A DNA stretch of 6,509 nt, taken from Oscillospiraceae bacterium. GTDB taxonomy: Bacteria; Bacillota_A; Clostridia; Oscillospirales; Ruminococcaceae. The notes under the pieces were generated by a model. That model was given only the letters and a program-made list of their open reading frames with translations. It searched no databases and was not told where the DNA came from. The DNA is taken from contig JAGDDO010000478.1 in the NCBI GenBank assembly GCA_017848205.1, positions 1 to 6,509 on the forward strand. Reading direction: 5' to 3'. Every line of letters starts with the position of its first letter. The stretch's first letter is position 1. This document shows positions 1 to 6,480 of the stretch, piece by piece. The position numbers and the translations under genes were made by a program.

Positions 1-2187
1 AATATACTCATCAGCCGCAGCTGTCAGTGACTCACATATTTTATTATAAGCTTCATCACTCATAAGATCTTTATGAAGTGCAAGAGACATTGTTCCGACT
101 GCTGTCATAGAACCACATTTATACGATGCTAATGCACCGTCTTCACTGTTCTCTGCAAAATTAGCCTCTTCCGGGACAGTATACGCCTCCTCAAAGCTTT
201 CAAGTTCCTTTAAGAACTTTTCCGCATTCTCCTTATCTCCGCGCTCACTTGCTGAAATGAACAGTTCGCACGCTGCCCAGTATGCTTCGTCACTTACATC
301 TGTGTCACCGTATGCATTCCTTTCAGAAGACTCTATACTTCCCGGAGCATACATCGAATCTTCGCGTATCGACTCTGCCGGTATAGTCTCATCGCCATAA
401 ATTTCACCAAACCTGTTCGGAATGCTGACCGGAGTCATATCTGCTTCATAATACGCATTTTTATATGCATCGTAGGCATCTATCGCACTCTTGTAATATT
501 CCTCCGCTTTTCCTTTGTCATACTGTTCCCAGAGTCTTGCACCCTGGGCTGCACATGCAGCATAGCTCAGCGTTGCCGCAAACGTCGGAGGTTTTGCTAT
601 TCTGTTATACCAGTCATCAAGATCCAGCGCATAAGCCGGCACACTGTCAGCAATACCGCCCCACTTGTAATCACGCATCTCATGCAGATACAATCCGGCT
701 GCTTTTTCACCCCATGCAGGATCATTCTCCGGGACTTTCATCTGCTTCATCCAGTCGAGTTCATACGCCGCTTCGTCAAGGATATCCGGCATTCCGTTTC
801 CGTTTTCAGGTATCACAACTGCACCTGAACCGTCAGAAAGATTGGCATTACCGGAAAGCGCATTCACTTCAAACAGATTCTGAAGAGTCCAGACAGCCAT
901 ACCGCCTGAAATCATGCTCTTATAGTGATCGCCGGATTCAAACCAGCCGCCCTTTGTTGTTATTTCCGATGATCTGTATTTATCTTTCACTTCTTTTTCT
1001 GAAGTATAGTCATCCTTCCAGAGCGTCTGTACATAAGCCTTTTCCTGGTGATATGGTGTTTTGTGTGCAAGTTCAGATTTTTCCCCTGAAGTGATATACT
1101 TCTCTTCGACATTCATATCTGAACGGCTCTGATAGAAGAAATTCAATGAATTCGTAAAAAGATCACCGGTTTCTGATGAATAGATATCATCACCTATTTC
1201 AAATTCCTGAGATCTGTAATCACCGGATCTGATAAAATATCTGCCCGGTTCCGTAAATTCAGAAAAATCAAGTTTGCATACATTATCGCCGGAATCCTTA
1301 TCCTTTACAGAGGCCGTCGATTTTCCTTTGAAAACAGCTTTTCCGCTTTCTGCATTCACCACTTCAAACTCCACTGCTCCCGCAAGCTTTATCGCAGAAG
1401 CATCATGCAGAATATCACCGCTGTTGTCACCAAGAACTGCGACCTTTCTTCCGCCGGTATAATAACCGATCTGATTAACTGAGATATAGTTGTTTTTAAG
1501 TCCGCTGTAGTCACGGCTTACATAACCGTAAGTATTGTTTACCGGTTCAACCGGTACATCGTCAGTTACATCACAAAGCGACATTTCATCGAACCAGATC
1601 TCGTCGCCGTCTACAGCATTGCCGCCGTACATACTTCCCTTTGCATAGGAGAAACTCCATTCCACAGCTTCAAGATCCTTTGTAACTGTAAACTCACCCT
1701 TGTAGGTTTTCCATTCCGTACTCAGTTCAGTCGGCTTCGTCGCCCATTCGCCGCCCATATGAGGACCGTAATGGAATTCATCACCATCAAGTACCACGTA
1801 CTCTTCGTCGCCCTTTATATTGCTTATCTTAGAACAGAGCTCCATGCCATCGCGTTTTGCCCTTGCCATGAAACTTACTTCATAAGTATGTCCTGCACGG
1901 AAATTGATATTTCTGTGACGAAGCTGAAGATCCCATTTCTCTCTGTCAGCCCCTGATGCAGAAAGGATCCTTATATGAAGTTCTCCGTCTCCTGTCAGCT
2001 CAAAATCCTGTTTAGCAGGAGATGCCTCGACAGTCCTCCACGGAACCATCTTGTAGTCAAAACTTGTTTCCCCGAGTAACTGTCTTTCGGAAAAAGCGTC
2101 CACCTGCATTCCGCCTGAAACCAATGCCGTCTGTGCCAGCAGTGTAACTGCGCAAACGGATGCTAATACTCTTTTCATTTTATTCAT
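1..2187 (-). CDS. Secreted GH9 endoglucanase-type glycoside hydrolase, CBM4-like/Ig-like/GH9 (3' end cut by window edge)
   Basis: Likely extracellular enzyme cleaving beta-1,4-glucan chains. The frame opens at ATG 2187 and is still open at base 1, giving 729 residues; by comparison with its paralog at 2391-5363 about 270 residues are missing, including the catalytic acid Glu and any dockerin. Visible in order: signal peptide (KR then a hydrophobic stretch, possible cleavage after VDA31); CBM4-like domain at about 38-207 (starts LGETSFDYK, ends GDEIWFDEMSL); Ig-like domain from about 232 (NNYISVNQIGY) to about 333; GH9 catalytic domain from about 340. GH9 landmarks are GGWFESGDH (414-421), PDILDEAAYELDWM and KPPTFAATLSYAACAAQ. 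The usual DxxD motif reads E417-x-x-D420, so the first Asp is replaced while the presumed catalytic base D420 remains. ATG 2187 was chosen over ATG 2178 because AGGGG and CGGGA sit a suitable distance upstream. It is not broken inside the window; it is partial only because the window ends. Cellulose as substrate is inferred from family and domains. Confidence 0.93.
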   Translation of the reverse strand, partial: MNKMKRVLASVCAVTLLAQTALVSGGMQVDAFSERQLLGETSFDYKMVPWRTVEASPAKQDFELTGDGELHIRILSASGADREKWDLQLRHRNINFRAGHTYEVSFMARAKRDGMELCSKISNIKGDEEYVVLDGDEFHYGPHMGGEWATKPTELSTEWKTYKGEFTVTKDLEAVEWSFSYAKGSMYGGNAVDGDEIWFDEMSLCDVTDDVPVEPVNNTYGYVSRDYSGLKNNYISVNQIGYYTGGRKVAVLGDNSGDILHDASAIKLAGAVEFEVVNAESGKAVFKGKSTASVKDKDSGDNVCKLDFSEFTEPGRYFIRSGDYRSQEFEIGDDIYSSETGDLFTNSLNFFYQSRSDMNVEEKYITSGEKSELAHKTPYHQEKAYVQTLWKDDYTSEKEVKDKYRSSEITTKGGWFESGDHYKSMISGGMAVWTLQNLFEVNALSGNANLSDGSGAVVIPENGNGMPDILDEAAYELDWMKQMKVPENDPAWGEKAAGLYLHEMRDYKWGGIADSVPAYALDLDDWYNRIAKPPTFAATLSYAACAAQGARLWEQYDKGKAEEYYKSAIDAYDAYKNAYYEADMTPVSIPNRFGEIYGDETIPAESIREDSMYAPGSIESSERNAYGDTDVSDEAYWAACELFISASERGDKENAEKFLKELESFEEAYTVPEEANFAENSEDGALASYKCGSMTAVGTMSLALHKDLMSDEAYNKICESLTAAADEYI

Positions 2188-2208
2188 TATTATCCCGCCC
2201 CTTTTTTC

Positions 2209-2237
2209 TATATACATTTCTGGTTTGTATTACGCAA
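2209..2237 (-). promoter_or_regulatory. Candidate sigma-70-type promoter P2 of the second GH9 gene
   Basis: On the minus strand TTGCGT (2237-2232) is separated by exactly 17 bp from TATATA (2214-2209). Transcription would begin around 2200, leaving a very short leader that still contains the purine-rich ribosome binding region. The -35 matches the consensus only in its first half. P1, just upstream, is an alternative or additional promoter; sequence alone cannot choose between them. Confidence 0.35.
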
Positions 2238-2252
2238 ATTTGTATTGTTAAT

Positions 2253-2281
2253 ATTGTATCACACCGTCTTCACAAAGTAAA
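2253..2281 (-). promoter_or_regulatory. Candidate promoter P1 (extended -10) of the second GH9 gene
   Basis: On the minus strand TTTACT (2281-2276) lies 17 bp before TACAAT (2258-2253), and the -10 is preceded by TGA, giving an extended -10 (TGATACAAT). Transcription would start near 2246, with a leader of roughly 60 nt. It sits directly after the terminator of the upstream gene, which is where a new transcription unit should begin. No clear operator dyad was seen between it and the start codon. Confidence 0.45.
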
Positions 2282-2291
2282 TAGTTTTTGT

Positions 2292-2327
2292 AAAAAAGGC
2301 ATCAGATGCTGTACACATCCGATGCCT
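2292..2327 (-). terminator. Intrinsic (Rho-independent) terminator after the complete GH9 gene
   Basis: Read on the minus strand, GGCATCGGATG pairs with CATCTGATGCC across a 7-nt loop: an 11-bp stem with one G-U pair, extended by one A-T pair at the base. A run of six T (2297-2292) follows immediately. Stem plus U-tract is the classical intrinsic terminator layout. It lies about 65 bp past the stop codon of the gene at 2391-5363, and should separate that gene from its downstream paralog. No matching T-run is present for plus-strand transcription, so it looks unidirectional. Confidence 0.88.
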
Positions 2328-2332
2328 CGGTG

Positions 2333-2349
2333 AGCTGCCTGCGGCAGCT
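2333..2349. repeat. Small inverted repeat (7-bp stem, 3-nt loop)
   Basis: AGCTGCC (2333-2339) and GGCAGCT (2343-2349) are perfect inverted copies around a TGC loop, giving a GC-rich hairpin on either strand. There is no T-run beside it, so it is not itself a standard terminator. It lies between the palindrome at 2361-2384 and the terminator, in the 3' untranslated region of the complete GH9 gene. It could slow 3' exonuclease decay of that message; this is inference. Confidence 0.6.
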
Positions 2350-2360
2350 AATTTACAGTG

Positions 2361-2384
2361 TCATTTATCGCATGCGATAAATGA
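2361..2384. repeat. Perfect 24-bp palindrome just after the GH9 stop codon
   Basis: The arm TCATTTATCGCA (2361-2372) is followed directly by its exact reverse complement (2373-2384), giving a perfect 24-bp dyad with no spacer. It begins 6 bp past the stop codon of the gene ending at 2391. As RNA it would fold into a 10-bp stem with a CATG loop; as DNA it has the form of a dimeric-regulator operator. No T-run follows on the minus strand, so it is not a normal terminator alone. mRNA 3'-end stabilisation and protein binding are both possible; neither is shown by the sequence. Confidence 0.8.
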
Positions 2385-2390
2385 TACCTT

Positions 2391-5363
2391 TTATTCAAGT
2401 GAATCTATCTTCTTTGAAAGATACTGTCTGATCCTTGCAAGGTCGGCAAGGGTTACTTCTCCGTCGTGGTCTACGTCGGCATTCTTTTCCGGCATGTATA
2501 CAAGCGGTTCGTGTTCAACAAGTGCCACAGCAAGTGTTGAAAGATCAGTAACATCGATAATTCCGTCGCATGTTACGTCACCCGGAATGTATTCTGCATT
2601 CTTAAGCGGATCATCGGACGGAGTTTCTGTCGGTTCCGGCGATTCAGTCTGTTCCGGTGTGTTTTTCGGATCTTCAGGGGTGTAAGGATGTTTTAACTGA
2701 AGGAACGATGTCACCCATGCAAGTGATGCGTTGAGTTCAAGTGATGTCTCATTTACCGACCACGCTTCGACTGAATCAGCATAGCAGCGCTGAGGGAAAT
2801 TCCCCGTCCTGCCCGGAACAAATCCTAACAGCCTTACATAAGTGTCTTCAAGTCCGGAATTCGGGCCGCTGGAGATCACGCCGTCCGGAGCAGAAGGCAG
2901 TGACTTGTCAAGCTCATTAGCCCAGAACCTGTGGTACGGGTTATGAACTCTGTACTCACCATAGCCGGTAATGTAAGAAAATGCGAGCGGGTTTGTACCG
3001 AGAAGGTAGTCCATCGCTGAAGATACACCGTCAATGTACCTGCTGTCCCCGGTCTTTTCATAGGCGTATGCCAGTACTGCTGCATTGTTAAGTACTTTCA
3101 GATTTGATTCAAATTTATAACCGAATATACGGATCGTCGGATCACCAAAGCTGTCGTAATAAGGACTTACCTCATATGCATACGGAAGACCGTAACCCTG
3201 TTTCTCCTCTGTTTCCAGAAGTTTATCAGCCGCTTCTTTTAACGACTTGTTTAATTTCTCTCTTTTTACATCTCTGAGGAGTTCGTCGTGAAGTGCAAGT
3301 GACAGCGTTCCTGCAGCACCTGTATGTTCATGGTCAAACACTGTGAGGTCGGACATATTATTATCTTTGTCATAAACCTTAGTTGTTATCTCATAAGCAT
3401 TATCATATTTTTCAAGTTCCTTAAGTGCCTCATCAGCATATTCATTTTCCATTTCCTTTGCAGAGATGAAAAGCTCACATGCTGCAAGATATGCGTCGTC
3501 AGCCACGTAGAAATCACCGTATGCTCCGCCTCCCTTACTCTGCCACAGCGGAGCGTAGAGAGACACTTCGGTGATCTCTTCCTTAGGACAATTGCACTTA
3601 TAATCAGGATGCGTCGCGTTTGCCATATCAGCTTCGTAATACCACTTCTGATACGCCCTGTATGCATCAATTGCTGACGCAAGATATTTTTCAGCTTTAG
3701 CACTGTCATATGGTTTCCAGAGACGAGCTGCCTGTGCTGCACATGCTGCGTAGTTCAGAGTTGCAGCAAATGTCGGAGGCTTTACAATACGTTCTGTTCC
3801 CCATTCTGTTTCGTAATCCCACGGTCTTACAGCAAGACCAGTCCACTTGTGATCCTGAAGTTTGTGGTAATAAAGTCCTGCAGCGGTTTCACCCCATGTC
3901 GGTTCGTCCTCAGCTACCTTCATTTCAGCCATCCAGTCAAGTTCGTATGCTGCTTCATCAAGAATGTCAGGTATTTTGTTGCCTGTTTCAGGAACAACTA
4001 CAGCACCTGAAGCGTCCTCATACTTTTGGCTTTCATCAGCGGTAACGGCTATGTCGTACATGTTCTGAAGTGTCCAGACTGCCATACCTCCGTTTACCAT
4101 ACACTTCGTATGGTCACCTGAATCGTACCATCCGCCGCTTGCGGTGATCTTTGATGAAGCGTATGTTGTCGCTGGTTCGTCCTTTGATGCGTATTCATTC
4201 TTCCAGATCTTCTGAACCGAAGCTGTATCTGTCTTATGACTGCCTGGATGGGCAAGATACGACTTGTCAGCTGAGGAAATATATTTTTCTTCTATATCAA
4301 TACCTGAACGGTTCTGATAGAAGTAGTTCACAGCATTTGTAAGAAGGTCATGATCTTTTTCAGAGTAGATGTCATTGCCGATCTTAAATTCAGCCGATCT
4401 GTAATCTCCGGCCTTGATGTAGTAAGTACCCGGTTCTATAAATTCCGAGAAATCAAGTTTGCATACTGTGTCGCCTGAATCCGCATCTTTCTCCGGAACA
4501 GTTGATTTACCTGTGTACACCGTTTTTCCGTTCTTTGCATCTATTACTTCAAAGGCTGCTGCTTCCGAAAGGCTGATCGTTTCTGCGTCGTGCATGAAAT
4601 CGCCTTTGTTATCACTGAGAACCGCGATTTTTCTTCGGTCAGGGAAATAACCGACCTGATTAACGGAAATATAATTGTTTTTTAAGTCACTGTACGAACG
4701 GCTTACAGCTCCGTAACGCTCTACAGGCCAGAAGTCATCCGCACTTTCGTCAACAAGTGACATGTCATCGAACCAGATCTCATCGCCTTGCTGAGCGTTA
4801 CCCTCGTACTGAGTACCCTTTGCATACTGAAAAGACCATTCACAAGCTTCGAGGTCCTTCGTAGGAGTGAAAGTACCGGTTACTTCCTGCCAGTCGGTTG
4901 TGAGCCTGAGAGCCTTGCCCCACTGTCCGCCCATGTGCGGGCCGTTGCCCATTTCCTTCTTGTCGCCGAATAATACGCAGTATTCTTCATCGCCCCTGAT
5001 GTTTGAGATATTTGAGCAGAGTTCCATTCCTTCTCTCTTGCCCTTAGCCCTGAATGATACTGTGTATGTGTGGCCAGCCTTGAAGTTAAGGTTTCTGTGT
5101 CTTACCTGAAGGTCCCACTTTTCCTTCTCGGCACCCTGTTCCCAAAGTATCATTACGTGAAATTCACCCTCAGGTGTTATCTCAAAATTCTGTTTTGCCG
5201 GAGACGCCTCCACAGTGTGCCACGGAAAGATCTTGTAGTCAAATGATGTTTCGCCAAGCATCTGACCGGCATTTACTTCCTGCACGTCCGTCATTGCAAA
5301 CGCCGGAACGATGAGTGACACAGCGCTGACCGACGCAATTATTCTTTTTAATAAACTGTTCAT
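2391..5363 (-). CDS. Cellulosomal GH9 glycoside hydrolase: signal peptide, CBM4-like, Ig-like, GH9 catalytic domain, linker, type I dockerin
   Basis: A 990-residue secreted enzyme predicted to hydrolyse beta-1,4-glucan (cellulose) and dock onto a scaffoldin. Order: signal peptide 1-32 (LLKR then hydrophobic core, possible cleavage after VNA); CBM4-like domain about 36-205; Ig-like domain about 229-330 (NNYISVNQVGY); GH9 domain about 335-892; Pro/Glu/Thr/Ser linker about 895-925; dockerin 928-985. In the catalytic domain D414 and D417 (WYDSGDH) form the DxxD motif. D863, E872 and N878 (from YADSVEAW on) fit the second GH9 signature exactly, making E872 the predicted acid. The first signature is imperfect: NPYHR (808-812) has Tyr where His is normal. 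Dockerin repeats start GDVTCDGIIDVTDL and ADVDHDGEVTLADL, each with calcium-loop Asp residues. The start at 5363 is set by a GAGG six bases upstream and by the signal peptide beginning there. A strong terminator follows. It closely resembles the paralog at 1-2187. Exact substrate and endo/exo mode cannot be read from sequence. Confidence 0.95.
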   Translation of the reverse strand: MNSLLKRIIASVSAVSLIVPAFAMTDVQEVNAGQMLGETSFDYKIFPWHTVEASPAKQNFEITPEGEFHVMILWEQGAEKEKWDLQVRHRNLNFKAGHTYTVSFRAKGKREGMELCSNISNIRGDEEYCVLFGDKKEMGNGPHMGGQWGKALRLTTDWQEVTGTFTPTKDLEACEWSFQYAKGTQYEGNAQQGDEIWFDDMSLVDESADDFWPVERYGAVSRSYSDLKNNYISVNQVGYFPDRRKIAVLSDNKGDFMHDAETISLSEAAAFEVIDAKNGKTVYTGKSTVPEKDADSGDTVCKLDFSEFIEPGTYYIKAGDYRSAEFKIGNDIYSEKDHDLLTNAVNYFYQNRSGIDIEEKYISSADKSYLAHPGSHKTDTASVQKIWKNEYASKDEPATTYASSKITASGGWYDSGDHTKCMVNGGMAVWTLQNMYDIAVTADESQKYEDASGAVVVPETGNKIPDILDEAAYELDWMAEMKVAEDEPTWGETAAGLYYHKLQDHKWTGLAVRPWDYETEWGTERIVKPPTFAATLNYAACAAQAARLWKPYDSAKAEKYLASAIDAYRAYQKWYYEADMANATHPDYKCNCPKEEITEVSLYAPLWQSKGGGAYGDFYVADDAYLAACELFISAKEMENEYADEALKELEKYDNAYEITTKVYDKDNNMSDLTVFDHEHTGAAGTLSLALHDELLRDVKREKLNKSLKEAADKLLETEEKQGYGLPYAYEVSPYYDSFGDPTIRIFGYKFESNLKVLNNAAVLAYAYEKTGDSRYIDGVSSAMDYLLGTNPLAFSYITGYGEYRVHNPYHRFWANELDKSLPSAPDGVISSGPNSGLEDTYVRLLGFVPGRTGNFPQRCYADSVEAWSVNETSLELNASLAWVTSFLQLKHPYTPEDPKNTPEQTESPEPTETPSDDPLKNAEYIPGDVTCDGIIDVTDLSTLAVALVEHEPLVYMPEKNADVDHDGEVTLADLARIRQYLSKKIDSLE

Positions 5364-5456
5364 TTTGTTCCTCACTTTCTGCTGTGCTGCCTGTTTGCAC
5401 CGGACCTCGTGTTCTGAACGAAACACAAAAGACACGGAGTATATGCAGACAGTTGT
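5364..5456 (-). promoter_or_regulatory. birA-GH9 intergenic gap with a weak candidate promoter
   Basis: This 93-bp gap holds a TATACT at 5443-5438 (minus strand) that could be a -10 box, with TG four bases before it, but I find no good -35 at 16-18 bp. No hairpin followed by a T-run is present, so birA lacks an obvious terminator here. The GH9 gene may be read partly by read-through from birA, or from a non-standard or activator-dependent promoter. Short inverted pairs (GTGTT/AACAC, GTGC/GCAC) are too weak to call. Confidence 0.25.
5370..5373 (-). promoter_or_regulatory. Ribosome binding site that fixes the GH9 start
   Basis: GAGG on the minus strand sits six bases before ATG 5363, an ideal Shine-Dalgarno spacing. 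This decides against the in-frame GTG at 5435, 24 codons upstream, which would put a charged, non-signal-like stretch (MSFVFRSEHEVRCK) before the signal peptide. Confidence 0.8.
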
Positions 5457-6428
5457 TTATTTTTTACGTATACTTATCTCGCCGATTGAAACTATTCCTT
5501 CTGTTCCGTCAGGATATTCCACTATAAGCCTGCACTCGTCATCGATTCCGCGAAGCACAGCTTTTTTCGTTCCTGCCGGTGAAATAATATCGATCGGTTC
5601 GTCTTTCCACATCAGACGCTTTTCGTAGCTTTCGAAATAGCTTCTGTTTCCGATGTCGTTATAGTAACCCGTAAAAGAATCAGCTATACCGGCAATTATT
5701 CTGTTTCTCATATCAGCGGTACGTTCGCTTAGCACTGCACCGGCACGATCCTTTATGTCGTCCGGAAATCCGCCGTCCGGTTCGTAGACGTTGATGCCTA
5801 TTCCCAGTACCGCATAGTCGAAGCAGCCGAATTCAACATTGAAGGATGCCTCTGTCAGGATCCCGCATATTTTTCTTCCGTCTGCGTATATGTCATTCAC
5901 CCATTTTACGGATGTTTTCTTCCCAGTTATATTTTCCACAGTTTCCGCCACTGTGACTGCAGCTGCTGTGGTTATTCGTATCGCGCTTTCAGCCCCCATA
6001 TCAGGCTTAAGCAGAATACTCATGTATATCCCGCTGTCAGAAGGCGAAAAAAATGATCTTCCCAGTCTGCCGCGTCCTGCCGTCTGTTCACCGGATACAA
6101 CAAAAGTACCCTCTTCCGCTCCCTCTGAAGCAAGCTTTTTCAGATAGAGATTTGTCGAATCGACAGTCTTAAGAACAACGAGTTTCTTTACGGCATCACT
6201 TTTAAGAAATTCTCTTATTCCTTCCTCGCTTATTACATCGTTTTCCTCATCGAGCCGGTATCCCCTGTTGGTTACTGCGGTTATTCTGTAACCGTCTTCG
6301 GTAAGTGAACGCACTGCTTTCCATACTGCACCTCTGGTACAGCCCAGGTCAGCCGCTATCCTCTCTCCGGATAAATATTCACCTTTGTGTTTCTCAAAAA
6401 GTTCTTTTAGTTTTTCCTTTACTGTCAT
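5457..6428 (-). CDS. birA: Bifunctional biotin--[biotin carboxyl-carrier protein] ligase / biotin operon repressor BirA
   Basis: Cytoplasmic enzyme that makes biotinyl-5'-AMP from biotin and ATP and transfers biotin to the carrier lysine of biotin-dependent carboxylases; members with an N-terminal helix-turn-helix also repress biotin genes. The 323 residues match E. coli BirA in size (321). Visible: winged helix-turn-helix about 4-60 (recognition region GERIAADLGCTRGAVWKAV, 21-39); catalytic domain about 80-265 with STN (91-93), GRGRLGR (118-124) for the adenylate-binding loop, KWVND (175-179), GRKICGIL with the expected adenylate-contacting K186, and GIGINV (209-214); C-terminal SH3-like domain about 275-323. 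The motif usually read as KWPND has Val for Pro. Start ATG 6428 is supported by AGAGG five bases upstream. The DNA-binding domain implies a repressor role, but no complete biotin operator is visible next to the gene. It is followed after 93 bp by the GH9 gene in the same direction. Confidence 0.96.
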   Translation of the reverse strand: MTVKEKLKELFEKHKGEYLSGERIAADLGCTRGAVWKAVRSLTEDGYRITAVTNRGYRLDEENDVISEEGIREFLKSDAVKKLVVLKTVDSTNLYLKKLASEGAEEGTFVVSGEQTAGRGRLGRSFFSPSDSGIYMSILLKPDMGAESAIRITTAAAVTVAETVENITGKKTSVKWVNDIYADGRKICGILTEASFNVEFGCFDYAVLGIGINVYEPDGGFPDDIKDRAGAVLSERTADMRNRIIAGIADSFTGYYNDIGNRSYFESYEKRLMWKDEPIDIISPAGTKKAVLRGIDDECRLIVEYPDGTEGIVSIGEISIRKK

Positions 6429-6480
6429 AAAAGCCTCTTAACTTAACATGTGTTTTCCACTGAAATCAGGGATAATATGC

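Noticed and set aside
465..1094. Open plus-strand frame of 209 codons
   Set aside because: It lies antisense to the GH9 coding region, has no recognisable domain, is rich in His/Ser/Pro/Cys as antisense shadows often are, and has no convincing ribosome binding site.
2143..2187. Possible lipoprotein box at Cys12 of the partial GH9 protein
   Set aside because: ASVC has Val just before the Cys and lies only 12 residues in, before the hydrophobic core is complete; an ordinary cleaved signal peptide fits better.
1..2187. Pseudogene interpretation of the partial GH9 gene
   Set aside because: All 729 codons are open and align in register with the paralog; the missing end is due only to the window boundary.
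3324..4045. Other open frames on both strands inside the complete GH9 gene
   Set aside because: They overlap a gene with a full set of domain motifs and show no motif or start signal of their own.
5364..5435. Upstream in-frame GTG start (5435) for the complete GH9 gene
   Set aside because: It adds 24 charged residues before a clear signal peptide and lacks a good ribosome binding site; ATG 5363 has GAGG six bases upstream.
6429..6460. Biotin operator in the birA leader
   Set aside because: TGTTAAG and GTTAAG occur as direct half-repeats, but there is no matching inverted half-site at the spacing expected of a BirA operator.
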